DNA of 64,000 nt, from contig CM057460.1 of NCBI GenBank assembly GCA_030035585.1, positions 131,052,714 to 131,116,713 of the forward strand. The letters run 5' to 3'. Of this stretch, positions 10,771 to 22,291 are shown one piece after another (within the stretch, counting starts at the first letter, position 1; each line of letters begins with the position of its first letter). A model generated the notes under the pieces. The model was not told the DNA's origin. It did no database searches and worked only from the letters and a program-made list of their open reading frames with translations. The translations under genes and the position numbers were made by a program. This stretch comes from Dugong dugon. Lineage: Eukaryota > Chordata > Mammalia > Sirenia > Dugongidae.

Positions 10771-11097
10771 TTGACTTTATCAAGCACTCAGAGTTTATTG
10801 CACGTAGTTCATTCAGACATTTGACTGTGAAAATAATAGAGCCTTGTTTATAATACTATTGGGAAAGAAAGCTCCTTCCCCGTCCCAAAGCTGTGATGGG
10901 GTGTTCCTATGTAGACCAATAGATAAGCCGTTCACTAATCTCAAAACTAAAGATCTTGATATATTTAAGTATTCACACAAGAATGCTACCGACGTTCCCT
11001 AATGCTACCAATATTGCCCAGAAAGAAAGGAAATTATTATATTCTGATTAAAAGCATCTATTACACTAGAACCTTAATATGTCTTTGTTATATTTAC
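10771..11097. other. unique AT-rich sequence
   Basis: No gene or repeat recognised. It ends in the target sequence TTATATTTAC next to the following L1 end. Confidence 0.5.
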
Positions 11098-11572
11098 TTT
11101 TTTTTTTTTATTGTGCTTTAAATGAAAGTTTTCAGTTCAAGTTAGTTTCTCATACAAAAATTTATACACACGTTGTTATGGAACCCTAGTTACTCTCCCT
11201 ATAATGTGACAGCACACTCCTCCTTTCCATCCCGGATTTCCCTTGTCCATTTAACTAGCTCCTGTCCCTTTCTGCCTTGTCATCTCGCTTCCAGACGGGA
11301 GCTACCCATTTAGTCTCATGTAGCTACTTGAGCTAGGAAATACTCTGTTCACGAGTATCATTTTGTCTTACAGTCCAGTCTAATCATTGTCTGAAGAGCT
11401 GGCTTTGGGAATGGTTTTAGTTCTGGGCTAACAGAGAGTCTGGGGGCCGTGTGTTCCGGGGTTCCTCCAGTCTCAGTCAGACCATCGAGTCTGGTCTTTT
11501 TACTAGAATTTGAGTTCTGTACCCCACTTTTCTCCTGCTCCATCAGGGACTCTCTGTTGTGTTTCCTGTCAG
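11098..11572 (-). mobile_element. 5'-truncated L1, 3' UTR only
   Basis: On the minus strand this is an L1 3' UTR ending in TATGAGAAACTAACTTGAA...AAAGCACAATAAA and an A-run (T-run at about 11099-11110). Its block order parallels the 3' UTR of copy A (CTGGAGAAACCCC versus CTGGAGGAACCCC, GCCCCCAGACAG versus GCCCCCAGACTC), but it is clearly another subfamily. TATATTTA lies on both sides (about 11090 and 11572) as a plausible short target-site duplication. Confidence 0.85.
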
Positions 11573-12122
11573 GGTATATTTATTCTTGAACAAGACTGCA
11601 TCTTCAAGGATGCATCACAATGACCACATATTACACTGAAGTTCCCAGATACTTAAACGTTCCCCGTTAATTTGAAACTGTTAGATGTGAGAATGCACGT
11701 AGTTACTTAGCTTCCTTCCCCTAAAACTAGCTGTTAAATATAAAATATGAAAAACAGAGGAGGATTCTTCAGCCTTATATAACTGGATAATAGCCTAAAC
11801 TTGCAATTTGTGATATACTTTTGCCAGATACAGAAGCATGGCTCAAACTGAGAAAGAAGACTGAAATCTGATTACAAGGTCTCCGTTTTTCAAGTACACA
11901 TAGATTTCTCTATAAGTTACAGGGTTTTGAAGGGAGGGGAAAGAAAGGAACTGGAAATAGCAATATGTTAAACAGATTTGGAGATATAAGCAAAGACAAA
12001 TGACAAAAATATATAATTCCATGAATCTGAGCTTGTTAACTATGGGGCTTCCCTGTGAGCTATGGGACCACATACTGACCTGGCATCATGCCAGTGAGGA
12101 TTGAGAATAGAGATTGGAGCAC

Positions 12123-12124
<2 letters not shown>

Positions 12125-12167
<43 letters not shown>
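12125..12167. repeat. (AT)n microsatellite
   Basis: An uninterrupted alternating A/T tract of about 43 bases. Confidence 0.97.
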
Positions 12168-12169
<2 letters not shown>

Positions 12170-12293
12170 CCATATGGGGCTGTCCTAAAAGCAGCTGCTT
12201 GCTTTACCACTGTCTAGTATCAAAATGGGTTCAACATGTGGAGGATCCTCAATTAATGTCCTCATGCATTCTAAATCTTTATTGTATACACGC

Positions 12294-12298
<5 letters not shown>

Positions 12299-12334
<36 letters not shown>
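12299..12334. repeat. (CA)n microsatellite
   Basis: An uninterrupted CA tract of about 36 bases. Confidence 0.97.
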
Positions 12335-12337
<3 letters not shown>

Positions 12338-12708
12338 AATACTTAGCCAGTGTGATTTGATTGCTGTTCCTTCAGTTAGTTAGTGGTTATTTCTAATTGG
12401 CCAGTGACTGGACTGTACCACTTATTAAATATTAATATTTTGACTGTCATCCCTGTTAGCTCATTTAAACACTATTCATATGGTACACTCACTTTTTAGA
12501 TAACTGAACACGAAACACTATCGCGTGTTTCTGCCGTAAAAAAAATACTGCCAGCTCATGCCACATACTACACATACATCCTCTCCATATACACTTCCAA
12601 CAAAGCATGGAACCCAGTGAAGCTATAATATAAAACTCCCTCCAGCATATTCACTAGTCATAAAGATCATGGACCATAGATCCCGTGTAATAAACAAGAG
12701 TATATACC

Positions 12709-12788
12709 TGTTGTGGATTGAATTGTGTATCCCTAAAATTGTTGAGGCCCTAGTCCCTCTGCCTGTGAATAAGATCCTGTCTGGAAAC

Positions 12789-12829
<41 letters not shown>

Positions 12830-13154
12830 ATGAAGGCATACCAGGGTGGGACAGGTCCTGAACTTAATTCCTTCTGAGTGGTATTTTATAAAAAGAGAAG
12901 AATAGACACAGACATATAGGAGAAAGACTTTATGTGAAGATCCTTCTACAGGCTAAAGAATGCTAAGGAACACTCAGAGCTGCAGAAGCTGAAAGAGGTA
13001 AGACTCTTCCCCTAGAATCTTCAGAGAGGGAGCCCTGCTGATACCCTGAATTCAGACTCCTAGTCTCCAAAACTGTAAGACAATACATTTATGTTCTTTA
13101 AAGCCACCCACTTATGGTATCTCTTTGTAATGGCAGCGCTAGGAAACTAAGCCA
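12709..13154 (+). mobile_element. MLT1-like MaLR solo LTR
   Basis: It begins TGTTGTGGATTGAATTGTGT and ends near GGCAGCGCTAGGAAACTAAG, the end pattern of mammalian MLT1/MaLR LTRs. The internal order also fits: TTGAGGCCCTAGTCCC, GTGGGACAGGTCCTGA, AAGAAT..ACACAGA, TCCAAAACTGTAAGACAATA and AAAGCCACCCACTTATGGTAT. ATACC (12704-12708) and ACACC (13155-13159) would be the 5-base target duplication, with one change. No internal retroviral sequence is attached. A GT microsatellite has expanded inside it. Confidence 0.82.
12792..12827. repeat. (GT)n microsatellite inside the LTR
   Basis: An uninterrupted GT tract that replaces or extends part of the LTR. Confidence 0.97.
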
Positions 13155-13535
13155 ACACCTTAAATGGTTATTGAGTATTTACTACAAATCTTGTACATGC
13201 ACACATGCACATGTTTTTGTAATAAAACAAACCCAAAACATTTTTGTCCTCTGCATGATGGCATGTGTGCATTTATTGGGTGGAGGTAGGGGTGACTGGA
13301 GAGCCAGATGAAGTCCAGAATGGGTCTCACTGGGCTAAATGTTAAGATGTCAGTTGAGCATTGTTTCTTTTTGGAGGCTGTAGGGGAGAATCCAATTGTT
13401 TTTTTCTTTTTCCAATTTCTAGAAGCTGCCCACATTCCTTGGTTGTGGCCCCCTCCTATCTACAATGCCAGCAATGGCTAGCCAAGTATTTATCACATCA
13501 TATCACACTGACTCTGTGTCTTCTGCTTTCTAAAG
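13155..13535. other. unique sequence, no gene seen
   Basis: Contains alternating purine/pyrimidine text (CATGCACACATGCACATG near 13195) and short frames on both strands. None resembles a known protein. Confidence 0.5.
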
Positions 13536-13660
13536 GACCCTGGCGGTGTAGTGGTTAAGAGCTCAGCTGCTAACCAAAAGGTTAGCAGTTTAGCAGTTTG
13601 AATCCACCAGCTGCTCCATGTCAAAACCAACTCGACAGCACCTGAGAACAACAGCAATAG
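13536..13660 (+). mobile_element. AfroSINE with deleted body
   Basis: The head is normal (CCTGGCGGTGTAGTGGTTAAG...GCTGCTAACC). TAGCAGTT is duplicated within the box B region. Then the body jumps from CCAGCTGCTCC to the 3' end ACCAACTCGACAGCACCTGAGAACAACAGC, so about 60-100 bases are missing. The tail is the CACCTAACAACAAC type that matches the RTE 3' end. Confidence 0.85.
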
Positions 13661-15537
13661 TGATGTATTTGGTCCACATCAGGAAACTAGGATAAATTCC
13701 TTTAAGGTTGGTTTATTAGCAACCTTAATTCCATATGAAACCTTAATTCCCCTTGCCATGTAACATAACATATTCACAGGTTCCGGGGATTAGGACATCT
13801 CTGGGGAGCCATCTACCTGCTACAATACTTGAAGAATGAGTAGGACTTATTTAGAGGAAAGGGGAAAAAGATGACTTTCGTTAGATTGAATAATATGCTT
13901 GAAGGACCTGAAGAGAGAAACACTATGGCACGTAAAATGGAAAGCCCAGTATGGTTAAGTCTGACAGAGGAAGGAGGAAAGTGGCATTAGATAAAGCTGT
14001 AGAAGCAGTGCTGAAAACGACAGGGAATTTTGGCCATGTTAATAATTTTGCAATTTATCCTGGGGCAAGGAAAACCCATCAAAACATTGTGACTTTTGCT
14101 ATCTTTAAAAAAATAGTATTAATATTAATTCTTGCTCGTGTTACATGTGCATGCGCATGCGTGCACACATAGACACGTACAGACAGACACACACAGATAT
14201 ATCCCTCCTATACATAAAAAATAGATTTACAAATTGTTGAAAAACTGAGTGGTGTCCTGTTCCCATTCTTCTGCAATCATTCCTCTTGTCTAGAGGCAAC
14301 TTCTCTGAATTGTATACTTACATTTTCAAATTGTTCTACTTTCAGCTATTTCTTTTGACTTTCTTCTATGGAAGATGAGGACTTAATTTTTCTTTAACCC
14401 CTCTCCCCACCATATAATTTTCCTGCACCCATATTTCTGTTATAGTTAAAGCACAACTTTTTTGTTACGTTACATATTAGTGTTACCACATCAATGCTAT
14501 TCTTAGCTGCACTGTGTATCATACAATAATTAAATTTTCTTTTTAGTACAATTTTTTGTTTTGCCTAGAGATAATAATTATCTTTTCAAAAATTTGTTCA
14601 GTTTTCTATATTATTATCAGCAATACATTCTCAATTTTGTTTTTATGAATGTATGTCTTCTCTCAACATTTAAGTACATGAAGCATTACACCAATTTCAT
14701 ATTTTTAGAGCTTCTCTCTTAAAGGTATCTGACATTTTTGATCCAGTATTGCCTAATAGTTGTATGGGACTGTGCATAAAGGAAATCTATTAACCACAGT
14801 CTTGAGGTTTTCCTTTACTTCTCTTTTGTTCATTTGTTTATTTCTAGATTTTATCTTCTTGCTTGATTTTGTTTCCTCATCTCGGTGGCACATGTCCTCA
14901 AGGAGATTTTTGAGAAAGGTCATAGGCAGTAACTTCTTTGAGAGTTCTGTCTTGAAATGTCATTATTCTACCCCCATTTTTCATTAATAGTTTATCTTTG
15001 TGTAGAATTCTATATTAAAAAAACAGAAAATCAAAGGCTTTACTTTATGGTCTTCTAGTTTTTAGCGTAGCTGTTGAAAAGATGGATGTAAGTTAGATTT
15101 ATTTTCAGAGAGTGTTTTTCAGTCTATAATTTCAAATTGGTTCTTTTTAATAGTTTTCACGTCACTTCTGGGATTTCCTATCTGTTCACTGATTGCAGTC
15201 TATCTGTTTGTATTAATCCTTGAGCAATAGCTGCTTTAAAATTCTTGTCTGCAAATCCAACATTTGCATCATCGTCTCTAGTTTTTTTTTATTGACTGAC
15301 TTTTTTTCTGATTATGAGTCACCTTTTACTTACTGCTCCTTCCTATATCTAATAATTTTTTATTGTATGCTGAACATTGTAAATGCTTTGTGGTTAATTA
15401 AGAATCTGGATTTTTTTGGTCTTCCTTTAAAGAGTGTTGCATTTTTGTTCTGGCAGGAAATTAACTCACTAGCTGATGAGCTTGATCCCATCAAGGGTTG
15501 GTTTAGGCTTTATTTTGGCAGTTCTAAAATAGCTCGT
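13661..15537. other. old repeat remnants and unique sequence
   Basis: About 13830-14095 reads on the minus strand like an L2 remnant (plus-strand order: GGAAAGTGGCATTAG, ATAATTTTGCAATTTATCCTGGGGCAAGG). About 13690-13810 and 14700-15537 resemble ancient interspersed repeats that I cannot name safely. A short CA-rich tract lies near 14157-14205. No gene recognised. Confidence 0.4.
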
Positions 15538-15548
15538 ACTTAAGAGTT

Positions 15549-15755
15549 CCACCACCAGTTGCCATTGAGTCTATTCTGACTCATGGCGACTCCATGTGTG
15601 TCACAGTACAACTGTGCTCCATAGGTTTTCAACGGCTGATTTTTCGGAAGTAGATTGCCAAGCCTTTCTTCTGAGGTGTTTCTGTATGTACTCGAACCCC
15701 CAACCTTTTGGTCAGCAGCTGAAAATATTAACCATTGGCATCACTCGGGGACTCT
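15549..15755 (-). mobile_element. AfroSINE, long type with GGAAGYAGATTGCC block
   Basis: A long-form SINE whose middle contains TTCGGAAGTAGATTGCCAAG and CTTTCTTCTGAGGTG, a variant different from the ACGGAAGCAGACTGCCACATC type. The head in reverse ends TCACTCGGGGACTC. Target-site duplications ACTTAAGAGTT (15538-15548) and ACTTGAGAGTT (15756-15766) differ at one base. Confidence 0.9.
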
Positions 15756-16122
15756 ACTTGAGAGTTAGAGTAGCCTTAATCCTGAATGGTAGTAGTGCAT
15801 AATATTGTTCTTGATGTTAAACACTTTCACCATTAAGTGTTATGTTTACTGTAGTTTTTTTTATAGATATCCTTTGTCTAAGCAAGCTTCTTCTATTTTT
15901 TATAATAATGAATACTAATTATTCTTGTATCTATAGAACTAATCATTTTCCTCCTTTACTCTTTTAATATAGTCGATTACAGTAATTGCTTGTTTTATGT
16001 TAAACCAATTTTACATCCTTGGAAAATCCCTGTTTGGTCACAATGTAGTCCCTTTTTTATTCATTGCTAATTTGGTTCATTAATATATTTTTAGGATTTT
16101 TGCTTCCAAGTTTATGAGTGAT

Positions 16123-16262
16123 CCAAACCTGTTGCTGTCGAGTCGATTCCAACTCATAGTGACCCTATAGGACAGAAGAACTATCCTATAGGGTTTTCAA
16201 GGAGCAGTTTGAGGATTCCAGAGTCTGACCTTTTGGTTAGCAGCCAACCCCTTAACCACTGT
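16123..16262 (-). mobile_element. AfroSINE, short type
   Basis: In reverse: CCAAACCTGTTGCTGTCGAG, TCCTATAGGGTTTTCAAGGAGC, then directly the box B region (GATTCCAGAGTCTGACC) and TTGGTTAGCAGCC, ACCACTG. The central block is absent. It is inserted into the old antisense L1. Confidence 0.87.
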
Positions 16263-16675
16263 TTACCTGCAATTTTCCTTTAATTGCTCTCCTTATCAGG
16301 TTTTGATATCAAGGTTATACTAGCTTCTTACAACAAGTTGAAGATGGTTCACTTTCTTTTCCATACAATGTCATAGTATGTATAAAATTGCAATTATTTG
16401 GTGTGGGGTTTTTGTATTCAGCAGTAAAATTGTCACAGAAAATATTAAACTATTAGTTCATTTCTCTTAAGATTTTGAGGATTTATACATATATATATAT
16501 TTACTAATTTTAGTAAGTTAAAATTTTATAGCAACTTGTCAATTTTACCTAAATTATCATGTTTATGGACATAAAGTAGTCATAATATCCTCTTATTTTT
16601 TGTATAATATCTGCTGCGTATTAAATAATAAGTTAAAACAATAGCTGCATTCAGTTATGTGGATTTTCCTTTTTT

Positions 16676-16850
16676 TGATTCCTAATGTTACGAAGTGGTT
16701 AAGTGTTTGGCTGCTAACCAAAAGGTCAGCAGTTCAAATCCACTAGCCACTACTTGGAAACCCTATAGGGCAGTTCTACTTCTACTCTGTCCTATGGGGT
16801 TGCTGTGAGTCTGGCTCTACTTGATGGCAACAAGTTTGGTTTTTTTTTGG
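16676..16850 (+). mobile_element. AfroSINE, short type
   Basis: AAGTGGTTAAGTGTTTGGCT, AAAAGGTCAGCAGTTCAAATCC, CCACTACTTGGAAACCC and the T-rich tail GATGGCAACAAGTTTGG are all present. TTCTACTTCTACTCTG shows a small internal duplication. It is inserted into the old antisense L1. Confidence 0.9.
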
Positions 16851-17710
16851 GTAAAGTTTATTTGTACCTTGTCTCTTAGTTTTCTGTTAAGTTTGGCATA
16901 CATTAGTCAAATTTATTATACATTTCAAAGAACCAATTGTTCATTTTGTTTATCTTTTACATTATATATTTGTTGCATTTTTTAAGGTTTTCCTCTTACA
17001 TTTATTGTTTTATATCTCTTTACTTTCTTTGGTTTTATTCTTTTGTTAGTTATCTGCTAATCTCTTGGATGCCTAATGTGTAATTATCAGTGTTTCTTTT
17101 TTTCTATTATAAACAATTAAAGCTATACTTTTTTGTGAATCTCCATGATATCTGCATCCTTTTTTTATGTAGTTTTTTAAAATTATAACTCACTTCTAAA
17201 TATTTTCTGTTTTTAGCTACAATTTCTTCCACAATTCATAAATTTTTAGATGGGTGTTATCTTTGAATTATTTAATTTTTAAATTAATTTTCTTATGGGC
17301 AGAAAAAAACCAGCTGTCTTTTTGATACAAGTCTTTCCAGTTACTTGAGACTTGAACTCATGGTTATTTTTCTTAAATGTTTTTGCATCTTTGAAAATAA
17401 TGTGTATCTTCCATTTGTCATGGGCCATTAGTTCAAATTTGTTAATTATGTTGCTTGTTCTCTAATATAGCGGTTTTTATGTTCTGCTTGGTCTATGAAA
17501 GATGTGTGTGACAATGTAACCACGACGGAGATTTTACAATTTCTTTATTTTTGTCAGTTTTGCTTCACGTAATTTGGAGAAACCTTGGATGCATCCAAGT
17601 TTAGAACTGCTAAATCCCCCTTACCTGCACTACCTCTGGAAATATTTTTTGCCTTAAATTTTATATTTTCTGATATTAATAAAAGCATATAAGGTTTATT
17701 TTGATTAGCA

Positions 17711-17760
17711 TTATTATATATATATATTATATATATATATATTATAGTATATATATATAC
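17711..17760. repeat. imperfect (TA)n tract
   Basis: Alternating TA runs are interrupted by TTAT and GTAT. Confidence 0.9.
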
Positions 17761-18866
17761 ATCCTACATTTTCTGTTTCCTTTGATGTTTTTAGTGTAGA
17801 AACTATATACTGTATGTGCTTTATAATTATAATTATCCTAAACATTTTAACATATACACTTAATATTTCAAAATCCTGCTTTTAAAGATTATTTTTGGTG
17901 GAAGAGTCAGTTATGGTACCTAGTCTTCTTTTCTTGCTAGAAAGGAAATCTTTTTCAGTCATTCGATCCTGGGGAAAAATACAGAAATGGTTATTCTCCT
18001 AAAATCCTTAATTGTAACCTCTCATATTCTTCTAGGGCTTAGGAGGATAAAACAGTGATTTGAATAATAAAAATGAAAAAAGAACCATGTGATTTAAATG
18101 GGCTACTTCATGCACAAGTTTATTGTTAGTAAAATATGATCTTTCTCTTATTACTAAGGTTAATAATGGGTATCCTATTTGTTGCTCTTGCAATATTATA
18201 ACACGTAAGAAATTGCAAATGTTTCAAAATAAAAACAGCATCCACCATGAAAAGTTTATTTACCCTGTTTGAGAAATATTATAGAGAGTATCTTAAGGGC
18301 AAATTTGGTAGACTTTATGTTTCATGGAAGTAATAAATGTGATTGAGAATAAGTTTCTTATAAGCTCTCTTATAGCTCTTGAACTGATTGGTATTGCTCT
18401 TTATGTTTTAATGCTAACATTCTTTTGCTTCTCATACAACTCTTCATTATTTGTGACACATGATGGAAGTCTGTGTTTTAAAATGAAATTAGTTGTCTAT
18501 TTACCCAAATGGAACAAAAGTTGACAGTTTCATTATAAAACACTGCAACATAAAATGTACAATGTCTGAACTATTGAACATTCAGTTTTCTTAATAAACA
18601 CACAGAATTTTTACATGTTGAAAAGGAGCTAGGAATATGGAATCATAAATCATTTGACAATTAATTTGTTTGCCTAGCAGACACTTTGGTAGCACAAATA
18701 AACTGATAGCTACAATAGAAGCAACCAGTTTCATATGTAAATGTATACTTATCTATTTATTATTTGTACCATTTAGCTATATCATTGAATAAATATGCTA
18801 TGAAATATTATGTCAGGTAGTTCATTAATTTAGCAATGATTTATTAAGCAACAACTATAGACAAGG
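17761..18866. other. unique AT-rich sequence
   Basis: No repeat or gene is recognised. The plus frame 18324-18524 (66 codons, hydrophobic) has no family resemblance or supporting context. Confidence 0.5.
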
Positions 18867-19040
18867 TGCCCTGTTGGTGCAGTTGTTAAAGTACTCGGCT
18901 GCTAACTGAAAGGTTGGTGAGAAAGATGTGACGGTCTGCTTTTGTAAAGAGTTACAGCCTTGGAAACCCGATAGGGCATTTCTACTCTGTCCTGTGGGCT
19001 AGGAGTTGGAATCAACCTGGTGGCAGCAGGTTTGGTTTTT
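18867..19040 (+). mobile_element. AfroSINE, long type with box B deletion
   Basis: The head (GTTGGTGCAGTTGTTAAAG, GCTGCTAACTGAAAGGTTGG) runs directly into GAGAAAGATGTGACGGTCTGC, so box B and its surroundings are lost. The long-type middle follows (AAGAGTTACAGCCTTGGAAAC), then a T-rich tail. TATAGACAAGG (18856-18866) and TATAGGCAAGG (19041-19051) are the target-site duplications. Confidence 0.9.
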
Positions 19041-19178
19041 TATAGGCAAGGCATAGCTTTGTAAGAGATACATGAATGAAAAGATGTTTTTTGTCCTTAT
19101 GGAGCAAAGTTAAAATGTGCATTTTATGTTCATAGTTTACTGAACACAAGAAAGGCGAATAACCCTTCTTAGTAATTT

Positions 19179-19545
19179 GAATTACGGTGTTGGTGAAGAA
19201 TATTGAATATAACAAGGACTTCCAGAAGAACAAACAAATTTGTCTTGAAAGAAGTATAGCCAGAATGCCCCTTAGAAGTGAGGATGGTGAGACTTTGTTT
19301 CACTTACTTTGGACATATTATCAGGAGGGGTCAATCCCTGGAGAAGGACATCATGCTTGGTAAAGTAGAGGGTCAACGGGAAAGAGGAAGACCCTCAATG
19401 AGATGGATTGACACAGTGGCTGCAACAATGGAACTCAAACATAGAAATGATTTTGAGGATGGTGCAGGATCTGGCAATGTTTAGTTCTGAGATACCTGAG
19501 GTCGCTGAGTCGGAACAAACTCCAGGACACATAACAACAGTAATT
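19179..19545 (+). mobile_element. RTE (BovB-like) 3' fragment
   Basis: Reads GAATATTGAATATA, TTTGTCTTGAAAGAAG, TACTTTGGACATATTATCAGG and GGAGAAGGACATCATGCTTGG, and has the C-terminal RTE signature translating to RERGRPSMRWIDTV. It ends CATAACAACAG. Only the end of the ORF and the short 3' UTR are present, with the frame open from about 19278 to 19484. The minus-strand copies at 21663 and 44569 carry the same blocks. Confidence 0.9.
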
Positions 19546-19637
19546 CGAATGCATCCATTCTTCCCACATACCAAGGTCAAGAGCAAACTGAATTCTGCTT
19601 TAAGTACCTCTTGATTTTTCCTTTCCTTCTCCTTTAG

Positions 19638-19822
19638 CCACCAGGTGCCTGAGTGGCACAAGTGGTACTGAAAGTTTGGTTTGAATCTACCCAGCATTGT
19701 TGCCGGCGATCTAAAGATTGTAGCTATTGAAAACCCTACGGAATGCAGTCCTACTTTGACACACATGGGGTTGCCGTGAGTCAGAATCGACTCAATGGCA
19801 ACAAGTTTGGTTTTGGTTCCCC
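19638..19822 (+). mobile_element. AfroSINE, diverged long type
   Basis: The head is CCAGGTGCCTGAGTGGCACAAG, with a diverged middle (GATCTAAAGATTGTAGC) and a well-kept 3' part (GGGGTTGCCGTGAGTCAGAA, CGACTCAATGGCAACAAGTT). CCTTTAGCCA and CCCTTAGCCA flank it as an approximate target duplication. Confidence 0.87.
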
Positions 19823-21653
19823 TTAGCCAGAAATCATCTTTTATCTTCTGTATAGCATGTACCCATATCTCTCATGGGTCACAAATCTTATTTTTCTTTA
19901 TATTCTGGTTGTCTGTGTACTTGCTTAACTCGTAGCTTTTGAGCATCTTAAAGCTAGAATCCATTCTCAGCGCTTAGGATAGTGCCTTTTATATAACATT
20001 TACTTCAATACTGAGAAAATGCAAAAGCACAAGATACATATTTTGCATATTTTCCCTTACATTTATGCAAATAATATAGCTCCTTAAGTTGAATAGTAAA
20101 CGTCAGCTTACACAGCATTTTTATCAGCAGAAAATTCTAGAAGTTAGCAATTCTGGTAACCAATACCAACTTTTAATCTAGTAATAAGTAGACTTGCAGA
20201 AGCTAATAGTAGACAAGTTATTGTAGTCCGAGGACTACCATTTACTGTTCATGCAATTCTTTAGTAAAATGATTAGGGAAATGCCTTATAGAAATCCCCA
20301 AAATAATTATAATATGTATGTCTACAACACTGTCCTTTTATTCACTGAGTGACTTCTAAGAGATAGAAAAGCGAGAATTGCTTAGAAAAATAAAGCCATC
20401 TGAGACAACATGAATTAAATTTGAGGGAATAAGCCAACACTAATATTTCACTTTGATGAAGTGGCTTTTAAAAGCACCTAACTTTTTTTTTGATTTATTG
20501 ATGCTTGATTAAAAATGCTATTTTAGTTGTGGTTTCCAAAGATACTGAAAATCAATACTTACATAATAATACAATTTGTAAGATCCATGAATAGATTAAA
20601 AATAATATAAATTCAATTTAAATATCTTTAGAAATTCAGAGCATCATCAAAATATACATAATTCTGAATTTAATGTAAATAACACATATTTGTAATTTCA
20701 AAATTGGCATTTTTTAAAAGCTTGCACTTAAACTTAGACCTGCATATATTATACTATTTATCAAATTGGTAGTCTCTTAAACTTCCTGCTTGTAGCCATA
20801 AGATATAATTCAAAATCAGATGTACTTTGTATTTGCATATTCAAATTTCCTTAATATTTGTAGGTCTAAGAAATAGTGTGCAAACACTTAAGTTTTGCTT
20901 TAAGCAATTTGTCATTGCAAAAGCCATTTTTCTCTGATTATTGGTAGGTATTTTCCATTAGTGTAATGACTAAGCTTTTCAAAACACATTGGGAGGAGAA
21001 AAAATTTACATGTTGCTGGTAATAGACCTATTCTTCAAAATGCCAAAGGAAGTTGTGCTATCTGATGAACATTTTATTAAAAAGTAGAGTGCAGTGGTAA
21101 TGTAAGTGGGCTGTTCTCTCCAGGTAGATTTCAATTTTCTCAGCTGGCCCACTTAAAATCTCAGGGGGAGTAGTTTCCCTGAAAAACCCTTGTTATCCTG
21201 TGCTCTTTATGTTGTTTTAACTTTGCACGTTGAGGCATGTATGTTTTGTCATATTTGACAAAGAGTGTTCCAACTCTTACCTATCACAACTTTATACTAG
21301 ATTTGAGGCTTTAGGATGAACTTAAATATTTTGTGAGATATATCACATACAGCTATGGTGAAAGCGTCGGGGGCTACATGCTGACTGAAATAGGGAGCCA
21401 ATCTCCAAGCCATTGGAGAACTAAGCATTTGGTATGGGTGGTTTTTGGTTTCAGTCAGATCTCTGCTAAATTTTATTTACATAAATATTCATGCAGAATT
21501 CTATATTTATCGGAGTGCATAGTAATTATTTGGAAATGTGTGAAAAGGAAATTGACCTGAGTTAAGACTAAAATCATCTATTACCACACTGTTGAATTGA
21601 TGACATTTAGGGACGTGTATGTTTTATATGCGAATTTAGGAGAGTTATACAAT
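19823..21653. other. repeat-free AT-rich block, possible conserved noncoding sequence
   Basis: About 1.8 kb with no SINE, LINE or LTR that I can recognise, and no convincing ORF. The text from about 20860 to 21240 is of even complexity, with TTTGCATATTCAAAT-type octamer-like motifs and no decay pattern, as conserved noncoding elements often read. That reading is an impression, not a measurement. Confidence 0.4.
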
Positions 21654-21662
21654 ATATCGTAT

Positions 21663-22282
21663 GTCGTTGTTAGTTGTTGTCAAGTCACCCCCGACTCATG
21701 GTGACCTTATGTACAACAGAACAAAATGTTGCCTGGTTGTGTCCAATCTTCACCATCATCGGTAGGTTTGAGTCAGTTTGTTGTTGCTGTTGTGTCTGTC
21801 CATTTCACTGAAGATTTTCTCCATTTTTGCTGACCCTCCACTTTATCAAATATAATGGCCTTTTCTAGACATCTGTCTTTCCTGATGACGTGTTCAAAAA
21901 TCAGCCAGCCAAAATCTCACCACCCTTGCTTCTAAGGAATATTGTGGTTGTATTTCTTCTAAAACTGATTTTTTGGTTATTCTTGGAGTCCATGGTTCTT
22001 TCAACATTCTTCGCCAATACCACAATTCAAGTGCATTGATTCTTCTTCTGTCTTCCTTTTCATTGGTCAGCTTTTACGTGCATATAAAACAATTGAAAAG
22101 ACGATGGCTTAGGTTAGGAGCACCTTAGTCATCACAGTGATATCTTTGCTTTTTAAAACTTTATAGAGGACTTCTGCAGCAGATGTGTCCAATGCAATAT
22201 GTCATTTGATTTCTTGACAGCTGCTTCCATGGCCATTGATCCAATCAGAGTGAAATCATTGGCAACTTGATTTCTTCATCAC
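21663..22282 (-). mobile_element. RTE (BovB-like), 5'-truncated
   Basis: The reverse order of RTE 3' blocks is complete: GTTGTTGTCAAGTCACC tail, GTGACCTTATGTACAACAGAAC, TTATCAAATATAATGGCC, CGTGCATATAAAACAATTGAAAAG and GACAGCTGCTTCCATGGCC. It ends within the RT C-terminal region. ATATCGTAT (21654-21662) and ATATCATAT (22283-22291) flank it as target-site duplications with one change. No open frame is left. Confidence 0.92.
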
Positions 22283-22291
22283 ATATCATAT

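Larger units (their letters stand above)
11573..12708. other. unique sequence with two microsatellites
   Basis: An AT dinucleotide array (12125-12167) and a CA array (12299-12334) sit in otherwise unique sequence. The minus frame 11843-12073 has no recognisable similarity. Confidence 0.55.
15790..17760 (-). mobile_element. old antisense L1, RT to endonuclease region
   Basis: A very degenerate L1 ORF2 in reverse. First comes the RT region (AAACCAATTTTACATCCTTGG, GAGGATTTTTGC-like, TTTTGATATCAAGGTTATAC). The linker and endonuclease regions follow (GTTCTGCTTGGTCTATGAAAG, TTTTGTCAGTTTTGCTTCACG, AAATTTTATATTTTCTGATATTAA). Two AfroSINEs sit inside. No frame survives, and the limits are approximate. 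Confidence 0.65.

Noticed and set aside
13160-13435. A 91-codon minus frame with a frame on the opposite strand (13114-13311).
   Set aside because: The sequence is unique, but both strands are open only briefly, the protein text has no motif, and there is no second exon-like segment nearby.
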